DNA of 64,000 nucleotides from Rhynchopus euleeides. Taxonomy: Eukaryota; Euglenozoa; Diplonemea; Diplonemida; Diplonemidae. Below are positions 49,160 to 59,071 of this stretch, piece by piece. The stretch lies in assembly GCA_963210315.1 (NCBI GenBank), contig OY723239.1:2141501-2205500 (forward strand). The letters run 5' to 3'. The position numbers and the translations under genes were made by a program. Under the pieces are notes generated by a model, which had not been told where the DNA came from, did no database searches, and saw only the letters and a list, made by a program, of their open reading frames with translations. Positions within the stretch are counted from its first letter, which is position 1, and each line of letters begins with the position of its first letter.

Positions 49160-51277
49160 ATGGCGATGGGTTGGTATGAACGTGTCATCTCGATGGACGG
49201 GAAGCTTCAGGGCAAGGCGCGCAGCAACAGGAGGTTGCTGTTCCTCATGAGCTGTGTGATCGGCTTCATTCAGAGTGTGACGATGATTTTCGCAAAGGTG
49301 TGGCTGCAAAGCATCTTTGCCTTCACCGTGCATATCGTGTGCCACCTGGTGATGGTCGCCCTGTGTGTGTGCGGGGTGCACCTGACACACACCATCGTGC
49401 GTGCATACGTCATGATGCTTGCTCTCGTCATCATACTTTCAGACATCACCTTCCGTAGTCTCAGCAGCCATCCCATTTGGCCCGCCTTTGTGCTTCTCGC
49501 AGACCTGTCACTGGTGGTCGGTCTCGGCAGTCGCTTCGCCACATGGGTGACAGGGGTCGCTGCCCTGTGGGTCATCATCAGCGTGTCGGAGACCGTCCTG
49601 CGCTTTGGGCTGTTCGACCTGCCTGGCGGAGCACCCTACTCTTTGAGATGGGAACGCATTCAAGAGACCATTGATTGCACAGACCCGCCGTGTCCAGTCA
49701 GCCCCATGAAAGGTTTCTATGAGGCGCAGGTGTCGCTCCTCGTGCTGCTGATCGACTTCGCGGCCACACGCGGGTTCGCAGACTCTGCGGAGAGGGAGAA
49801 GGCGGCGATGGGACGGACCATCGAGACTGTGGAGGCGATTGCACAACTTCTGGCGGGCTACGACGTCGACACCGTGGCGGAGATGCTGCAGGAGGCGGAG
49901 GCGGAGGGGCGGCTGCCTGCAGCGATGCACGAGGCCCTTCACAGGCTGGAGCAGAACCTGCGTGCGTACCGCCCGTACCTCCCTGCCGTGCTGCTGGAGG
50001 AGCAGCAGCACTCGCCTGACGGTGCTGGGCAGCCCTGTGTGCCACCTGCTGCCGCACCTGGTGCGAAGAGCGAGCGTGCGGCAATCGTGTTCACCGACAT
50101 CCGTGCGTCCACATCGATCTGGGAGGCGGCACCTGAGGCGATGAAGAAGGCGATGGCGGTTCACAACACGGTGATGCGATCTGCACTGTCTGCGTGGGGC
50201 GGGTACGAGGTGAAGACAATCGGGGACGCCTTCATGGTTGCGTTCGAGGATGCACATGCGGGTGTGTGCTTTGGGCTTGAGGTGCAGGAGAATCTGCTTG
50301 CGGCGGAGTGGCCTGCTGCGCTGCTGGAGGTCGGGATCTGCAGCCCGACAGAGCTGTGGGGCGGGCTGACGGTGCGTGTCGGTGTGAACGAGGGACCTGT
50401 GACGCTGGAGACGAACACGCTGACCAAGCGTGTGGACTACTTCGGACACACAGTGAACGTGGCTGCACGCCTCGAGTCTGTGTGTGTGCCTGGTGCAGTT
50501 GCGGTGCCTGCCGAGCTGTGGACGAGTGTGTGTGGGGTGTCCGGGTGTGTCGGTGCATATGCAGGCAACGCGGTGCCCACCGACCTGAAGGGTGTGAGCG
50601 AGCCTGTGCCTGTGTGCAGCGTGTGGCCTGCCTCCCTGCAGGGCCGTGAGCGCCACCCTCTGCAGGAAGCTGTCCCGCCCCGCCCACTGTGCCGGCGCGA
50701 CTCGCGTGGGTCACAGATGAGCGACACAGTGCCGATAATGTGCAACACGGCACGATGTGACGCAACAGTCGCTGCAACCACACTCAGCAGCATGTCTCTG
50801 GGCGAGATCGACAACGCACTGTCGGGTGTGGTGCCACTGTTGGAACAGAGTGGCGGTGTGCTGCTGTCGCTGCTCGGCAACAACTTCTTCATCGGGTGGA
50901 ACGTCGGGAAGCAGAGGGCGGCACACGCAGAGAGTGCACTGCGGTTTGCACAACGCGTGCTGCAGCACGGCGAAGGCCAGATGGTGGCGACGCTTGGCAT
51001 CGCGAGCGGGACTGTCGAGCACGGAGACGTGGGGACGGTGCGGCAGCGTTTCGTGACTGCGTCAGGCGGTGCTGTGGAGGCGAGCCTTGTCCTGTCGCGT
51101 CTGGCGCTGTCGATGCACATGCGGTGCCTGTACACGGCGGAGGCACCACCGGGTGCTGTGCGCGAGATGCTGCTTCCCACCACAGCACGTGTGCCACAAC
51201 ACGCCGGCCTTGACGGCGTTGTCTACGAGGTGGAGGACAGAGCGTGTCTCGTGGAGGCCACACACGCAGAGACCTAA
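49160..51277 (+). CDS. Membrane class III adenylate cyclase, type B module (cyclase 7)
   Basis: The product is 705 aa, of the type B module with Cys loop CTDPPCPV. The catalytic domain is complete (D313, K352, D356, D426, N433, R437); NTLTKRVDYFGH has Lys where paralogues have Gly, next to the base-selecting Asp. The join between the two cyclase domains is shortened. After VEATHAET the frame stops early, yet the usual tail (ATDFIARCG ... EPSNL) is encoded just downstream in another frame up to 51377, so a small indel near 51265 has removed about 30 residues. The predicted role is membrane cAMP synthesis. Confidence 0.9.
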   Translation: MAMGWYERVISMDGKLQGKARSNRRLLFLMSCVIGFIQSVTMIFAKVWLQSIFAFTVHIVCHLVMVALCVCGVHLTHTIVRAYVMMLALVIILSDITFRSLSSHPIWPAFVLLADLSLVVGLGSRFATWVTGVAALWVIISVSETVLRFGLFDLPGGAPYSLRWERIQETIDCTDPPCPVSPMKGFYEAQVSLLVLLIDFAATRGFADSAEREKAAMGRTIETVEAIAQLLAGYDVDTVAEMLQEAEAEGRLPAAMHEALHRLEQNLRAYRPYLPAVLLEEQQHSPDGAGQPCVPPAAAPGAKSERAAIVFTDIRASTSIWEAAPEAMKKAMAVHNTVMRSALSAWGGYEVKTIGDAFMVAFEDAHAGVCFGLEVQENLLAAEWPAALLEVGICSPTELWGGLTVRVGVNEGPVTLETNTLTKRVDYFGHTVNVAARLESVCVPGAVAVPAELWTSVCGVSGCVGAYAGNAVPTDLKGVSEPVPVCSVWPASLQGRERHPLQEAVPPRPLCRRDSRGSQMSDTVPIMCNTARCDATVAATTLSSMSLGEIDNALSGVVPLLEQSGGVLLSLLGNNFFIGWNVGKQRAAHAESALRFAQRVLQHGEGQMVATLGIASGTVEHGDVGTVRQRFVTASGGAVEASLVLSRLALSMHMRCLYTAEAPPGAVREMLLPTTARVPQHAGLDGVVYEVEDRACLVEATHAET

Positions 51278-51377
51278 CGCCCGCAAGGGCGCACTGTCTC
51301 ACGATGCGACCGACTTCATCGCCAGATGCGGACTAGCTTTAAGCGCCCCCAGTGTCGCCGAGCCGTCCAACCTGTGA

Positions 51378-52416
51378 CATCCGGCGGTGGGCGAGTCATT
51401 GCCGAAGGTGTGAGCTTTTTGAGGACATTTATGACGCGTAAAAGTGCAGGACTGCTTCCGACGACCCTGCTTCCTTTCTGTGTGTCAAGCTCTCTCGTCC
51501 TCACATGTGCTCCACACCCACATCAAAGCAGCAGGCTCTGGTGGTGGAAGCGCCTACTCATCGTTAAGGAAGAATGCATCACGGTTGCTACGCTTTTCAG
51601 CCGTAGTGGCCACTTCACTTCACCATGCGAATGGACTGCACTCCTGAGCTTCCCTCCCTGGTCAGCCCTGTCCGCGTGAGGCATCGGAACAGCGCGCGAG
51701 GACGTGGGCATCAACCTGCTCAAAATGGTGGCGCGTTCCCCATGCCTTGCGTTCGTCAGTCGTCCCCTTTTGACGTGTTCCCCCCGCTGTGGTGTGCTGG
51801 CGAACTGCGTCTCCACCCCGTGAGCCGGTGTTGTGAGTGAGCCAACGTGTTGGATAATTATACTCCAAAGAGGGCCCTCGCTTCCAGCCACAGCCAGCCA
51901 CAACTCGCCAGGCAGTGAGGGGAAGTGGGGGCTGTTGCTCGCCCCTTCTCACTTTCTCACCCAGTCACATCTGGTAGCGAGGGCCCAAAGCTTGTAAGAT
52001 CTACAGGAATTTGACCCCAGTGTTGTATAGTTATAGTATCCTTCACATGGAGGAGTGCTTCCGCACGGCTCCTTTCCATTGTCTCTTCTTTTGATCATGG
52101 GTGTTTCCGGGGGATGTTCGGGTGTCACTGATCAAAGCGCCTTCGGTCAGAAGTGAAGGAATGCGATCGGCCTTCGGATCAGCTTCTGCTCGACAGTCGC
52201 TCATACCACTGCATCAGACGGGGTGTGGTGTGCGCAAAGGGTGTTCTGTTGGATTCGGCCCTCATATCCCACCCTCAGTCGGCTGACAAAAGTTGAGTGT
52301 CTGATAAAGTGGGAGTTGTTTTGTTCGTTTCACGATTAGGCCCTCCGCTTTGCGACCACCTTCTATCGTATCAACACCACAATGCGACAGCAGGTCACAG
52401 CAGCACGGCAGGTGGC
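51378..52416. other. Intergenic region with MITE-1 and R3
   Basis: MITE-1 copy d (51872-51986) and an R3 word (52049-52110, GGAGGAGTGCTTCCGCAC then TTTTGATCATGGGTGTT) lie here. No gene is recognised. Confidence 0.5.
51872..51986. mobile_element. MITE-1 copy d
   Basis: It runs from GGGCCCTCGCTTCC to GGTAGCGAGGGCCC, with the family interior (CTCACTTTCTCACCCAGTCAC) in the same orientation as copy a. The outer G/C runs are shortened, and AAAG-like sequence lies on both sides. Confidence 0.75.
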
Positions 52417-54225
52417 ATGGCAGGCTTGTGTGCGATGGGGTGGTTCGAAAATGTCATCTCGATGGACGGGAGGCTGCAGGGCAAGGCGCGCAGCGACAGA
52501 AAGCTGCTGTTTATTATAAGTGTCGTTCTGGTCGCCGTGCAGGTCACAGTTCCGGTGTTCATGTCGATGTGGTTCATCGACGTCTTCTTCTCAGTTGCGA
52601 CGCTCGTGCCACATGCCTGCGTCGCCCTGCTGTGCCTGTGCCGTGTCAACCTCTCCCAGACGATAGTGCGCACTTACATCATGTCACTCGCATTTGTTGT
52701 GATCGGCACAGACTTGAATGTACGAACCCTGAGCCGAAAACCGTTGTGGCCGGCATTCGTGCTGCTCGCAGACGTGTCGCTGGTGCTCAATCTCGGGAGG
52801 CGGTTCGCAACAGGGCTGATTGGTGTTGCCGCAGTGTGGGTTGCTCTCACGGGCGCAGAAGCGGCAATGCGCTTCGGGCTCTTCGACCTACCCGGCTCAG
52901 CACCCGACTCGCACAGGTGGAGAAGTGTGCGGGAGGCTGTCAGCTGCACACACCCGCCGTGTCCCGTCAACGGACTGACCACACTGCATGAGGTCGAGAT
53001 CTCGCTCATTGTGCTGCTTGTCGACTTCGCGGCCACACGCGGGTTCGCAGACTCTGCGGAGAGGGAGAAGGCGGCTATGGCACGGACCATCGAGACTGTG
53101 GAGGCGATTGCGCAACTTCTGGCGGGCTACGACGTCGACACCGTGGCGGAGATGCTGCAGGAGGCGGAGGCGGAGGCGGAGGGGCGGCTGCCTGCAGCGA
53201 TGCACGAGGCCCTTCACAGGCTGGAGCAGAACCTGCGTGCGTACCGCCCGTACCTCCCCAAGTCGTGCCTCCCTGCACAGGACCTCGATGATTCTATCGA
53301 CCACCTCAGCAGCACTGAGAGCCTTGCAGCTGACCGTTCTGACTGCGAGATGGAGAGGTCGTGCATGTCGTGCATAGGGGCGAGGGTGCTGGGTGCGATG
53401 AGGACTGTGCGTGCCACACTGCTTGTGGTGAACACATGCAACGCGCTCGCTTGTCTGGAGCAGGACCCCCGCACCTTCACGTCGTTCTTCGAGGTGCTGC
53501 TGACCAACGCGATGTCGGCAGTGGAGTCACGCCGTGGTCTGGTGGACGTGTTCGTCGGTGACCGCATCCTTGCCTCCTTCAACACGTCGCGTCCGTGCCT
53601 TGTGCACGGGTCTGCATCTGCAGGTGCAGCACAGCAGATTGTGCGTGAGGTGCACAGCTACAACAGCACAGACAGTGCACTGCGTGTCAACATTGGAGCG
53701 GCGTCGGGGCACTTCCTGTGCGGGGACACGGGGTGTGCGGAGATGCGGCGGTTCAGCCTGCTTGGGGTGCTGCCTGTCCTGGCGTGTGGGACGGAGCGTG
53801 CTGCGCGTGCTCTCGGGCTGGACGTGGTGTGCAACACGAAGCTGCAACAGGAAGCAGAACACGAGCATGTGCTGCTGCTTGTGCCGCGGTTGGTGCGTCT
53901 GGTGAAGCAGAGTGTGCGTCCCAGTGGGTCTTTGCGCAGTGTTATGCAGGACAGTGGCACCGACGACAGTCGCGACGACAGGACGTGCCGTGTGCACGAG
54001 CTGGTGGTCCCCAACACGGTTCAGGACCCGTGCCAAGAAGGCGAGTGGATGTACCACATCGGGAAGGCTGCTGCAGAGTGGGAACCCTACAACGCTGCGA
54101 TGCGTGCGTATCTGTCTGGGACCGACATCCAGAAGGCGTCTGAGATGGCAGGCGAGCACCACAGGCAGGCACACAGCACCATCAGCCTGCTGGGGCACAC
54201 CACACCCCTTGCTGTCCATGTGTAG
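52417..54225 (+). CDS. Membrane protein with cyclase-like pseudoenzyme domain (cyclase 8)
   Basis: The product is 602 aa from the first in-frame ATG (596 aa if translation starts at MGWFENVISMDG, 52435, where paralogues align). The membrane module is the most diverged of the nine (FENV for YERV; RSDRKLLFIIS). The Cys loop is CTHPPCPV. The linker has one extra EA pair (EAEAEAEGR). The tail is of the pseudoenzyme type seen in cyclase 2, with LLVVNTCNAL, DVFVGD and RFSLLGVLPVLACGTE at the aligned active-site motifs, so catalysis is unlikely. The end GHTTPLAVHV is identical to cyclases 2 and 9. The protein may pair with the active paralogues; this is inference. Confidence 0.85.
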   Translation: MAGLCAMGWFENVISMDGRLQGKARSDRKLLFIISVVLVAVQVTVPVFMSMWFIDVFFSVATLVPHACVALLCLCRVNLSQTIVRTYIMSLAFVVIGTDLNVRTLSRKPLWPAFVLLADVSLVLNLGRRFATGLIGVAAVWVALTGAEAAMRFGLFDLPGSAPDSHRWRSVREAVSCTHPPCPVNGLTTLHEVEISLIVLLVDFAATRGFADSAEREKAAMARTIETVEAIAQLLAGYDVDTVAEMLQEAEAEAEGRLPAAMHEALHRLEQNLRAYRPYLPKSCLPAQDLDDSIDHLSSTESLAADRSDCEMERSCMSCIGARVLGAMRTVRATLLVVNTCNALACLEQDPRTFTSFFEVLLTNAMSAVESRRGLVDVFVGDRILASFNTSRPCLVHGSASAGAAQQIVREVHSYNSTDSALRVNIGAASGHFLCGDTGCAEMRRFSLLGVLPVLACGTERAARALGLDVVCNTKLQQEAEHEHVLLLVPRLVRLVKQSVRPSGSLRSVMQDSGTDDSRDDRTCRVHELVVPNTVQDPCQEGEWMYHIGKAAAEWEPYNAAMRAYLSGTDIQKASEMAGEHHRQAHSTISLLGHTTPLAVHV

Positions 54226-54672
54226 GCACCTGCCCTCTCCCTGCCTGTTTCCTCCGTTTCCACCAGGTAGCGAGGCCCACAAACAAGTCTCTTGTGTTCT
54301 TTTGTAGAACGCCCAAATCATCCCCTCGGCGAGTGCGCCGGACCTAAATAGGAGCTGTGGCAGCAATGTGAGCGAATCTCTCCCCGCATTGTGAGCCAAT
54401 CTCTCCCTCCCCGGTATCACAAACAACCACATTGCGCACGCCAGTTCCCTCGCTCCCGGCCGCACCCCACCCCATGCCTCTGGGGCTCATTCTCGGCGAA
54501 TAGTCTTCTGATTCTACTCTGTCGCTCACACACGAGTCCCACCCGCACCTCCCCTGCACAGCGAAAAGTAAGCGTCAGTTTGGCGTTGCCAAGGTGCTTT
54601 TTCACTGCACAGGTCCTTCACACTCGCAGCAGCCTTGGCGTGCTCAGTGTTCGAAGAATGCCAACTTCCGTT

Positions 54673-54781
54673 GGGGGCCTTCGCTACCAAGTGTGGCTGA
54701 GTGAGAAAAAGTGAGCTCCAGCCCACTTCCCCTCACTGACTGACGAGCTGTGACGAGCAGTGACTGGTAGCGAGGGCCCCC
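54673..54781. mobile_element. MITE-1 copy e
   Basis: This 109-bp element runs from GGGGGCCTTCGCTACC to GGTAGCGAGGGCCCCC with GTT on both sides (3-bp target duplication). It differs from copy b mainly by a short internal duplication (GACGAGCAGTGACTGG). Confidence 0.85.
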
Positions 54782-54861
54782 GTTGGCTCGGCTGCATTAG
54801 TTTTGGATATTTTTTTTGGGCGAGCTGCGCAGGGCAAATCCTGTCGCAGGCCGGAACCTGC

Positions 54862-54943
54862 GGGTGTGTGTGCGTTTCACCACCACCACTCCCCTCCCCA
54901 TCCCCCCAGTGTTCAGTGCCATGTGTCGATAGTGTTCCATTTC
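54862..54943. mobile_element. R2 element, copy c, left end missing
   Basis: GTGTGTGCGTTTCACCACC through GTCGATAGTGTTCCATTTC matches the right half of 12016-12170 closely. Confidence 0.55.
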
Positions 54944-55356
54944 AGCTGGATATGCAAACCCACTCACACCATTCCCATGGCAGTGGGGGAGAAGCGTGTG
55001 CAGAGAATGCCTGTGTTCCAGCAAAAGACGATGTGGGGGGTGACGGAGGTGGTATTTTCTGCCTGCGCGCTAGGTGTAAGTCAAGTCAGTCAAGGCCCTG
55101 GTCGTTGGCTCCTCTCCCGCCCGTTGCTTAGTGTATTGCCCTTGATTCGTGCCGCCGCACTGCCCTGAGCAGTGGTTGCAATTTGTGAATTGTGAGCGTG
55201 CAAGGCAACCATGGAGGTGTGTGCCCGACCTTTGAGCGAAGGACCCCAGCGTGCCTTCTCTTCGAACAGGGGGAGGAGTACGATTGTTGCTACAACACCG
55301 TAGGTTGAAGACGCACCCCAACCACCCCACCACAGGCATCCTGGACAACCAACGAG

Positions 55357-56481
55357 ATGGATGTGTCTGTCCGTCACACCGGGACCGGGGACAGCTATGT
55401 CGTCGGTGTTCCGGAAGGCGGGACCGTGGTCAGCCTGAAGGTGGATGCGCTGGAGGAGATGTTCCCGGGTTGTATCAACGCAGCCCGTGAGGCTGAAAAC
55501 GTGGCAGCACACATCGAAGGGTGTGAGGAGGAGCTGGACGATGCACAGCGTGTTGCCAACACGGGTCTGGAGGACGGGGGTGCTGTCCAGCTCGTCCCAC
55601 GCTGGCCCAACGCCAAGGCTCCCGCAGTCTACTCATTGACGCATGGCGGCGATATCTCTTTCACACTGTCGAGGTGTGGGACGATGTGTGCCGTGGGTTA
55701 CAAAAAAGGACACATCACTGTGTTTGACACCCGCACCGCTGCTGTGGTGGCAGACTTACAACACGGCAACAACGCTATTTCTCGCACTGCGTTCTCAGTC
55801 TGTGGGACGTGGTTGGCAACGTGCTCTTTTGACAGCACCATCTGCGTGTGGCTCACATCAGCGTGGGAGGAGGTGTGCATGCTGGATGACAACAACACCA
55901 AGGCGTTGGGTGCAGCGTGGTCATACTGCGGACGTCTGGTGTCTGGAGACTTCAAAGGAAAAGTGCGTGTGTGGGACTTGAAGGGCATACCGAGCGCCAC
56001 AGTGCTGGAGGGTCACAGCGAGGCTGTTTACAGCATCGCCGTATCGGACACGAGGATCTTCAGCGGATCACGTGATGCAATCATCCGTGTGTGGGACATC
56101 AGCACCCTCACCCTCACACACACCCTGGATGACCACACCCAAGGGATTCTTTGCATCGCACTGACTCAGGACGAGCAGCACCTGGTGTCGTGCTCTTGGG
56201 ACAGGTCACTCAAGGTGTGGTGCACAACCTCCCTCAGCTGCCTGCGCACTGTGTATCTAAACGGCCCTGCCGACTCACTTGCTGTGTCACAGCGAGGTGA
56301 TGTTGTTGCTGTGGTGATTCCTCAGACGGGGATCACCACACTGTACCGCCTCAGCACTGGAGAGTGTCTGGGGGAGGTGGACTCACAGGGTGTGGGTGTT
56401 GCACTCAGCCTCTGCGGGAGGTGGGTCTTCACACCAAAGAACAATAATTCTGTGTCTGTGTGTGCCCATGATTTCTGCTAA
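55357..56481 (+). CDS. WD40-repeat protein
   Basis: The product is 374 aa. Residues 1-90 are non-repetitive and acidic in part (CEEELDDAQRV). From about 95 to 370 run six to seven WD40 units, with IRVWDIS, VRVWDLKG, LKVWCT, ICVWLTS and GS-R-D/CS-W-D type turns. This would form a single beta-propeller protein-interaction scaffold in the cytoplasm. The partner is unknown. The ATG at 55357 begins the frame after a stop-containing stretch; an upstream exon cannot be excluded, since CCCACCACAG 22 bp upstream resembles an acceptor. A relic of a paralogue's 3' end lies at 3446-3525. Confidence 0.85.
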   Translation: MDVSVRHTGTGDSYVVGVPEGGTVVSLKVDALEEMFPGCINAAREAENVAAHIEGCEEELDDAQRVANTGLEDGGAVQLVPRWPNAKAPAVYSLTHGGDISFTLSRCGTMCAVGYKKGHITVFDTRTAAVVADLQHGNNAISRTAFSVCGTWLATCSFDSTICVWLTSAWEEVCMLDDNNTKALGAAWSYCGRLVSGDFKGKVRVWDLKGIPSATVLEGHSEAVYSIAVSDTRIFSGSRDAIIRVWDISTLTLTHTLDDHTQGILCIALTQDEQHLVSCSWDRSLKVWCTTSLSCLRTVYLNGPADSLAVSQRGDVVAVVIPQTGITTLYRLSTGECLGEVDSQGVGVALSLCGRWVFTPKNNNSVSVCAHDFC

Positions 56482-56926
56482 ATGGGTTTGCACAATCAAC
56501 CTTGAGGTGGGTGTGGGGTGGGGCTGTGATGTGTACCTGAGTGTTCCATTCCAAAATCAGCGAGTGGGTTGGGTGGGGGTGGTAGGGTGGCTTGGGTGTT
56601 CTGCCCATGACGACAGGCCAGCGTCTCCCCCACCCCCTCGCCCACTCGCAAGTCCTTCCGGAGCAGAGAGAACAGAACACGAGAGCTCTTCCCCAACCCC
56701 GCCACAGCCCCAGTCCACGAAGGCGTGGCACCCCAACTCCGATTCCCTCCAGCGTCTTCCGCGACACCCAGTTCACCACTTTGTGGCACACCGCTTCACC
56801 CACACACACACCTTCATCATTCAGCAGGTGCCCCGCAGTTCCCCAAACCCCTGAATTGTTAGAGGACCTGCTGGAAGTGGGGGCTCGTGCAGCCACCGAC
56901 AGGTCAGCAGGTGACACTGAAGCACA
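56482..56926. other. Upstream region of cyclase 9
   Basis: No other gene. The last 70 bp are the conserved leader (GGACCTGCTGGAAGTGGGGG, CGACAGGTCAGCAGGTGACA) ending AAGCACA before the ATG. Confidence 0.5.
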
Positions 56927-58792
56927 ATGGCGATGGGTTGGTATGAACGCGTCATCTCGATGGACGGGAAGCTTCAGGGCAAGGCACGCAGCAACAGGAG
57001 GTTGCTGTTCATCATGAGCTGTGTGATCGGCTTCATCCAGTGTGCGACCATATTTTTCACAAAGCTGTGGCTGCAAACCACGATAGGATTTATCGTGCAT
57101 GTCGCCTGCCAATTAGTGATGGTCGCCCTGTGTGTGTGCGGGGTGCACCTGACACACAACATCGTGCGTGCTTACGTCATGGTGCTTGCTCTCGTCATCA
57201 TACTTTCAGACATCAGCTTCCGCAGTATCGGCAGCCAGCCCATCTGGCCGACCTTTGTGCTTCTCGCAGACCTGTCGCTAGTGGTCGGTATCGGCAGTCG
57301 CTTCGCCACATGGTTGACAGGGTTCGCTGCCCTGTGGGTCATCATCAGCGTGTTAGAGACCGTCCTGCGCTTCGGGCTCTTCGACCTCCCTGGCTCAGCA
57401 CCCGACTCGCACAGGTGGGTCCGCATTCAAGAGGCGGCTGATTGCACAGACCCGCCGTGTCCAGTCAGTGCAGTCAAGGGGTTCTATGAGATACAGGTGT
57501 CGCTCATCGTGCTGCTGATCGACTTCGCGGCCACGCGCGGGTTCGCAGACTCTGCGGAGAGAGAGAAGGCGTCTATGGCACGGACCATCGAGACTGTGGA
57601 GGCGATTGCACAACTTCTGGCGGGCTACGACGTCGACACCGTGGCGGAGATGCTGCAGGAGGCGGAGGCGGAGGGGCGGCTGCCTGCAGCGATGCACGAG
57701 GCCCTTCACAGGCTGGAGCAGAACCTGCGTGCGTACCGCCCGTACCTCCCCAAGTCGTGCCTCCCTGCAGAGCAAGATGGTGGTGATCGAGAAGAGAGCA
57801 TATTAGGCGAGTCTCTGTACACCGACGCGACGCCGAGTTCAGATGGGGTGTCAAGCCCACGCAACAGGTCGGCAAGCGACCATACAGAAGCGCACCGTCC
57901 TGTGGTGACGAAGGTGTTGGGCGCAATGAAGAGCGTACGGTCAACACTGCTTGTGGTGAACACACGCAACGCGCTCGCTTGTCTGGAGCAGACTCCCCGC
58001 ACCTTCACGTCGTTCTTCGAGGTGCTGCTGACCAAGACGATGTCGGCAGTGGAGTCACGCCGTGGTCTGGTGGACGTGTTCGTCGGTGACCGCATCCTTG
58101 CCTCCTTCAACACGTCGCGTCCGTGCCTTGTGCACGGGTCTGCATCTGCGGGCGCAGCAGGGCAGATCGTGCAGGCGGTGCGCAGCTACAACAGCAAGCA
58201 GGACAACAGCACAGACGGTGCACTGCATGTCAGCATCGGAGCGGCGTCGGGGCACGTCCTGTGCGGGGACGCGGGGTGTGCTGAGATGCGGCGGTTCAGC
58301 CTGCTTGGGATGCTGCCTGTCCTGGCGTGTGGGATGGAGCGTACTGCGCGTGCTCTCGGGCTGGACGTGGTGTGCAACACGAAGCTGCAGCAGGAAGCAG
58401 AACACGAGCATGTGCTGCTGCTTGTGCCGAGGCGGGTGCGTCTGGTGAAGCAGAGTGCACGTGGTGGCGATGAACATGTCTCCATGGTTGTGCAAATAGA
58501 CAACACCAACGCGAACACCAACGTCCTCAACAACAACGATGGCACATGCTTCTGCGTGTACTCGCTGCTGGTGGAGGACGAGGGCATCGGTGAACACGAC
58601 AGGGGTGGGGAGTGGATGTACCACGTTGGGAAGGCTGCTGCAGAGTGGGACCCCTACAACGCTGCGATGCGTGCGTATCTGTCTGGGACCGACATCCAGA
58701 AGGCGTCTGAGATGGCAGGCGAGCACCACAGCCAGGCACACAGCACCATCAGCCTGCTGGGGCACACCACACCCCTTGCTGTCCATGTGTAG
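56927..58792 (+). CDS. Membrane protein with cyclase-like pseudoenzyme domain (cyclase 9)
   Basis: The product is 621 aa. It combines the type B membrane module (closest to cyclases 4 and 7; Cys loop CTDPPCPV) with the pseudoenzyme tail of cyclases 2 and 8. After PYLPKSCLPA and a Ser/Asp-rich join come LLVVNTRNAL, DVFVGD and RFSLLGMLPVLACGME at the motif positions, lacking the first metal Asp, the base-selecting Lys/Asp and the Asn/Arg pair. An Asn-rich insert (NTNANTNVLNNND) lies near residue 527. The C-terminus is GHTTPLAVHV. It shows that membrane modules and tails have been exchanged between cluster members. Confidence 0.88.
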   Translation: MAMGWYERVISMDGKLQGKARSNRRLLFIMSCVIGFIQCATIFFTKLWLQTTIGFIVHVACQLVMVALCVCGVHLTHNIVRAYVMVLALVIILSDISFRSIGSQPIWPTFVLLADLSLVVGIGSRFATWLTGFAALWVIISVLETVLRFGLFDLPGSAPDSHRWVRIQEAADCTDPPCPVSAVKGFYEIQVSLIVLLIDFAATRGFADSAEREKASMARTIETVEAIAQLLAGYDVDTVAEMLQEAEAEGRLPAAMHEALHRLEQNLRAYRPYLPKSCLPAEQDGGDREESILGESLYTDATPSSDGVSSPRNRSASDHTEAHRPVVTKVLGAMKSVRSTLLVVNTRNALACLEQTPRTFTSFFEVLLTKTMSAVESRRGLVDVFVGDRILASFNTSRPCLVHGSASAGAAGQIVQAVRSYNSKQDNSTDGALHVSIGAASGHVLCGDAGCAEMRRFSLLGMLPVLACGMERTARALGLDVVCNTKLQQEAEHEHVLLLVPRRVRLVKQSARGGDEHVSMVVQIDNTNANTNVLNNNDGTCFCVYSLLVEDEGIGEHDRGGEWMYHVGKAAAEWDPYNAAMRAYLSGTDIQKASEMAGEHHSQAHSTISLLGHTTPLAVHV

Positions 58793-59069
58793 GCAGTGCA
58801 CGCCACCCCGACCCACCACAGGGCGGGGCACTGCTTCCCTTCACCCACAACCCTCCTCCTCATCCTCCTTCCGAACCGACCCACCAACTGTTATCCCACC
58901 CTGAGACGCGCATTTCCGCATGGCTGCGGTTGTTTTCTTTGCGAGTTCCCTTCGCTGACAGACCGTGTGCTGAGTTGACTTCTCGCCCCCCCCCCCCCCC
59001 CCCCCCCCCCCCCCGCAGGCCTCTGGCTAATTCGGGTCGAACGTTAAGTTTCTCCGTGCCGGGGGGGGG
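58793..59069. other. Spacer with long C run
   Basis: The first roughly 70 bp match the flank after cyclase 2 (GCAGTGCACGCCACCCCGAC), showing co-duplicated 3' flanks. A C run of about 28 lies at 58987-59014. No gene is seen. Confidence 0.55.
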
Positions 59070-59071
59070 TA

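Larger units (their letters stand above)
54226..55356. other. Intergenic region with MITE-1 and R2 copies
   Basis: MITE-1 copy e (54673-54781) and a left-truncated R2 copy (54862-54943) lie here. No gene is recognised before the WD40 start. Confidence 0.5.
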
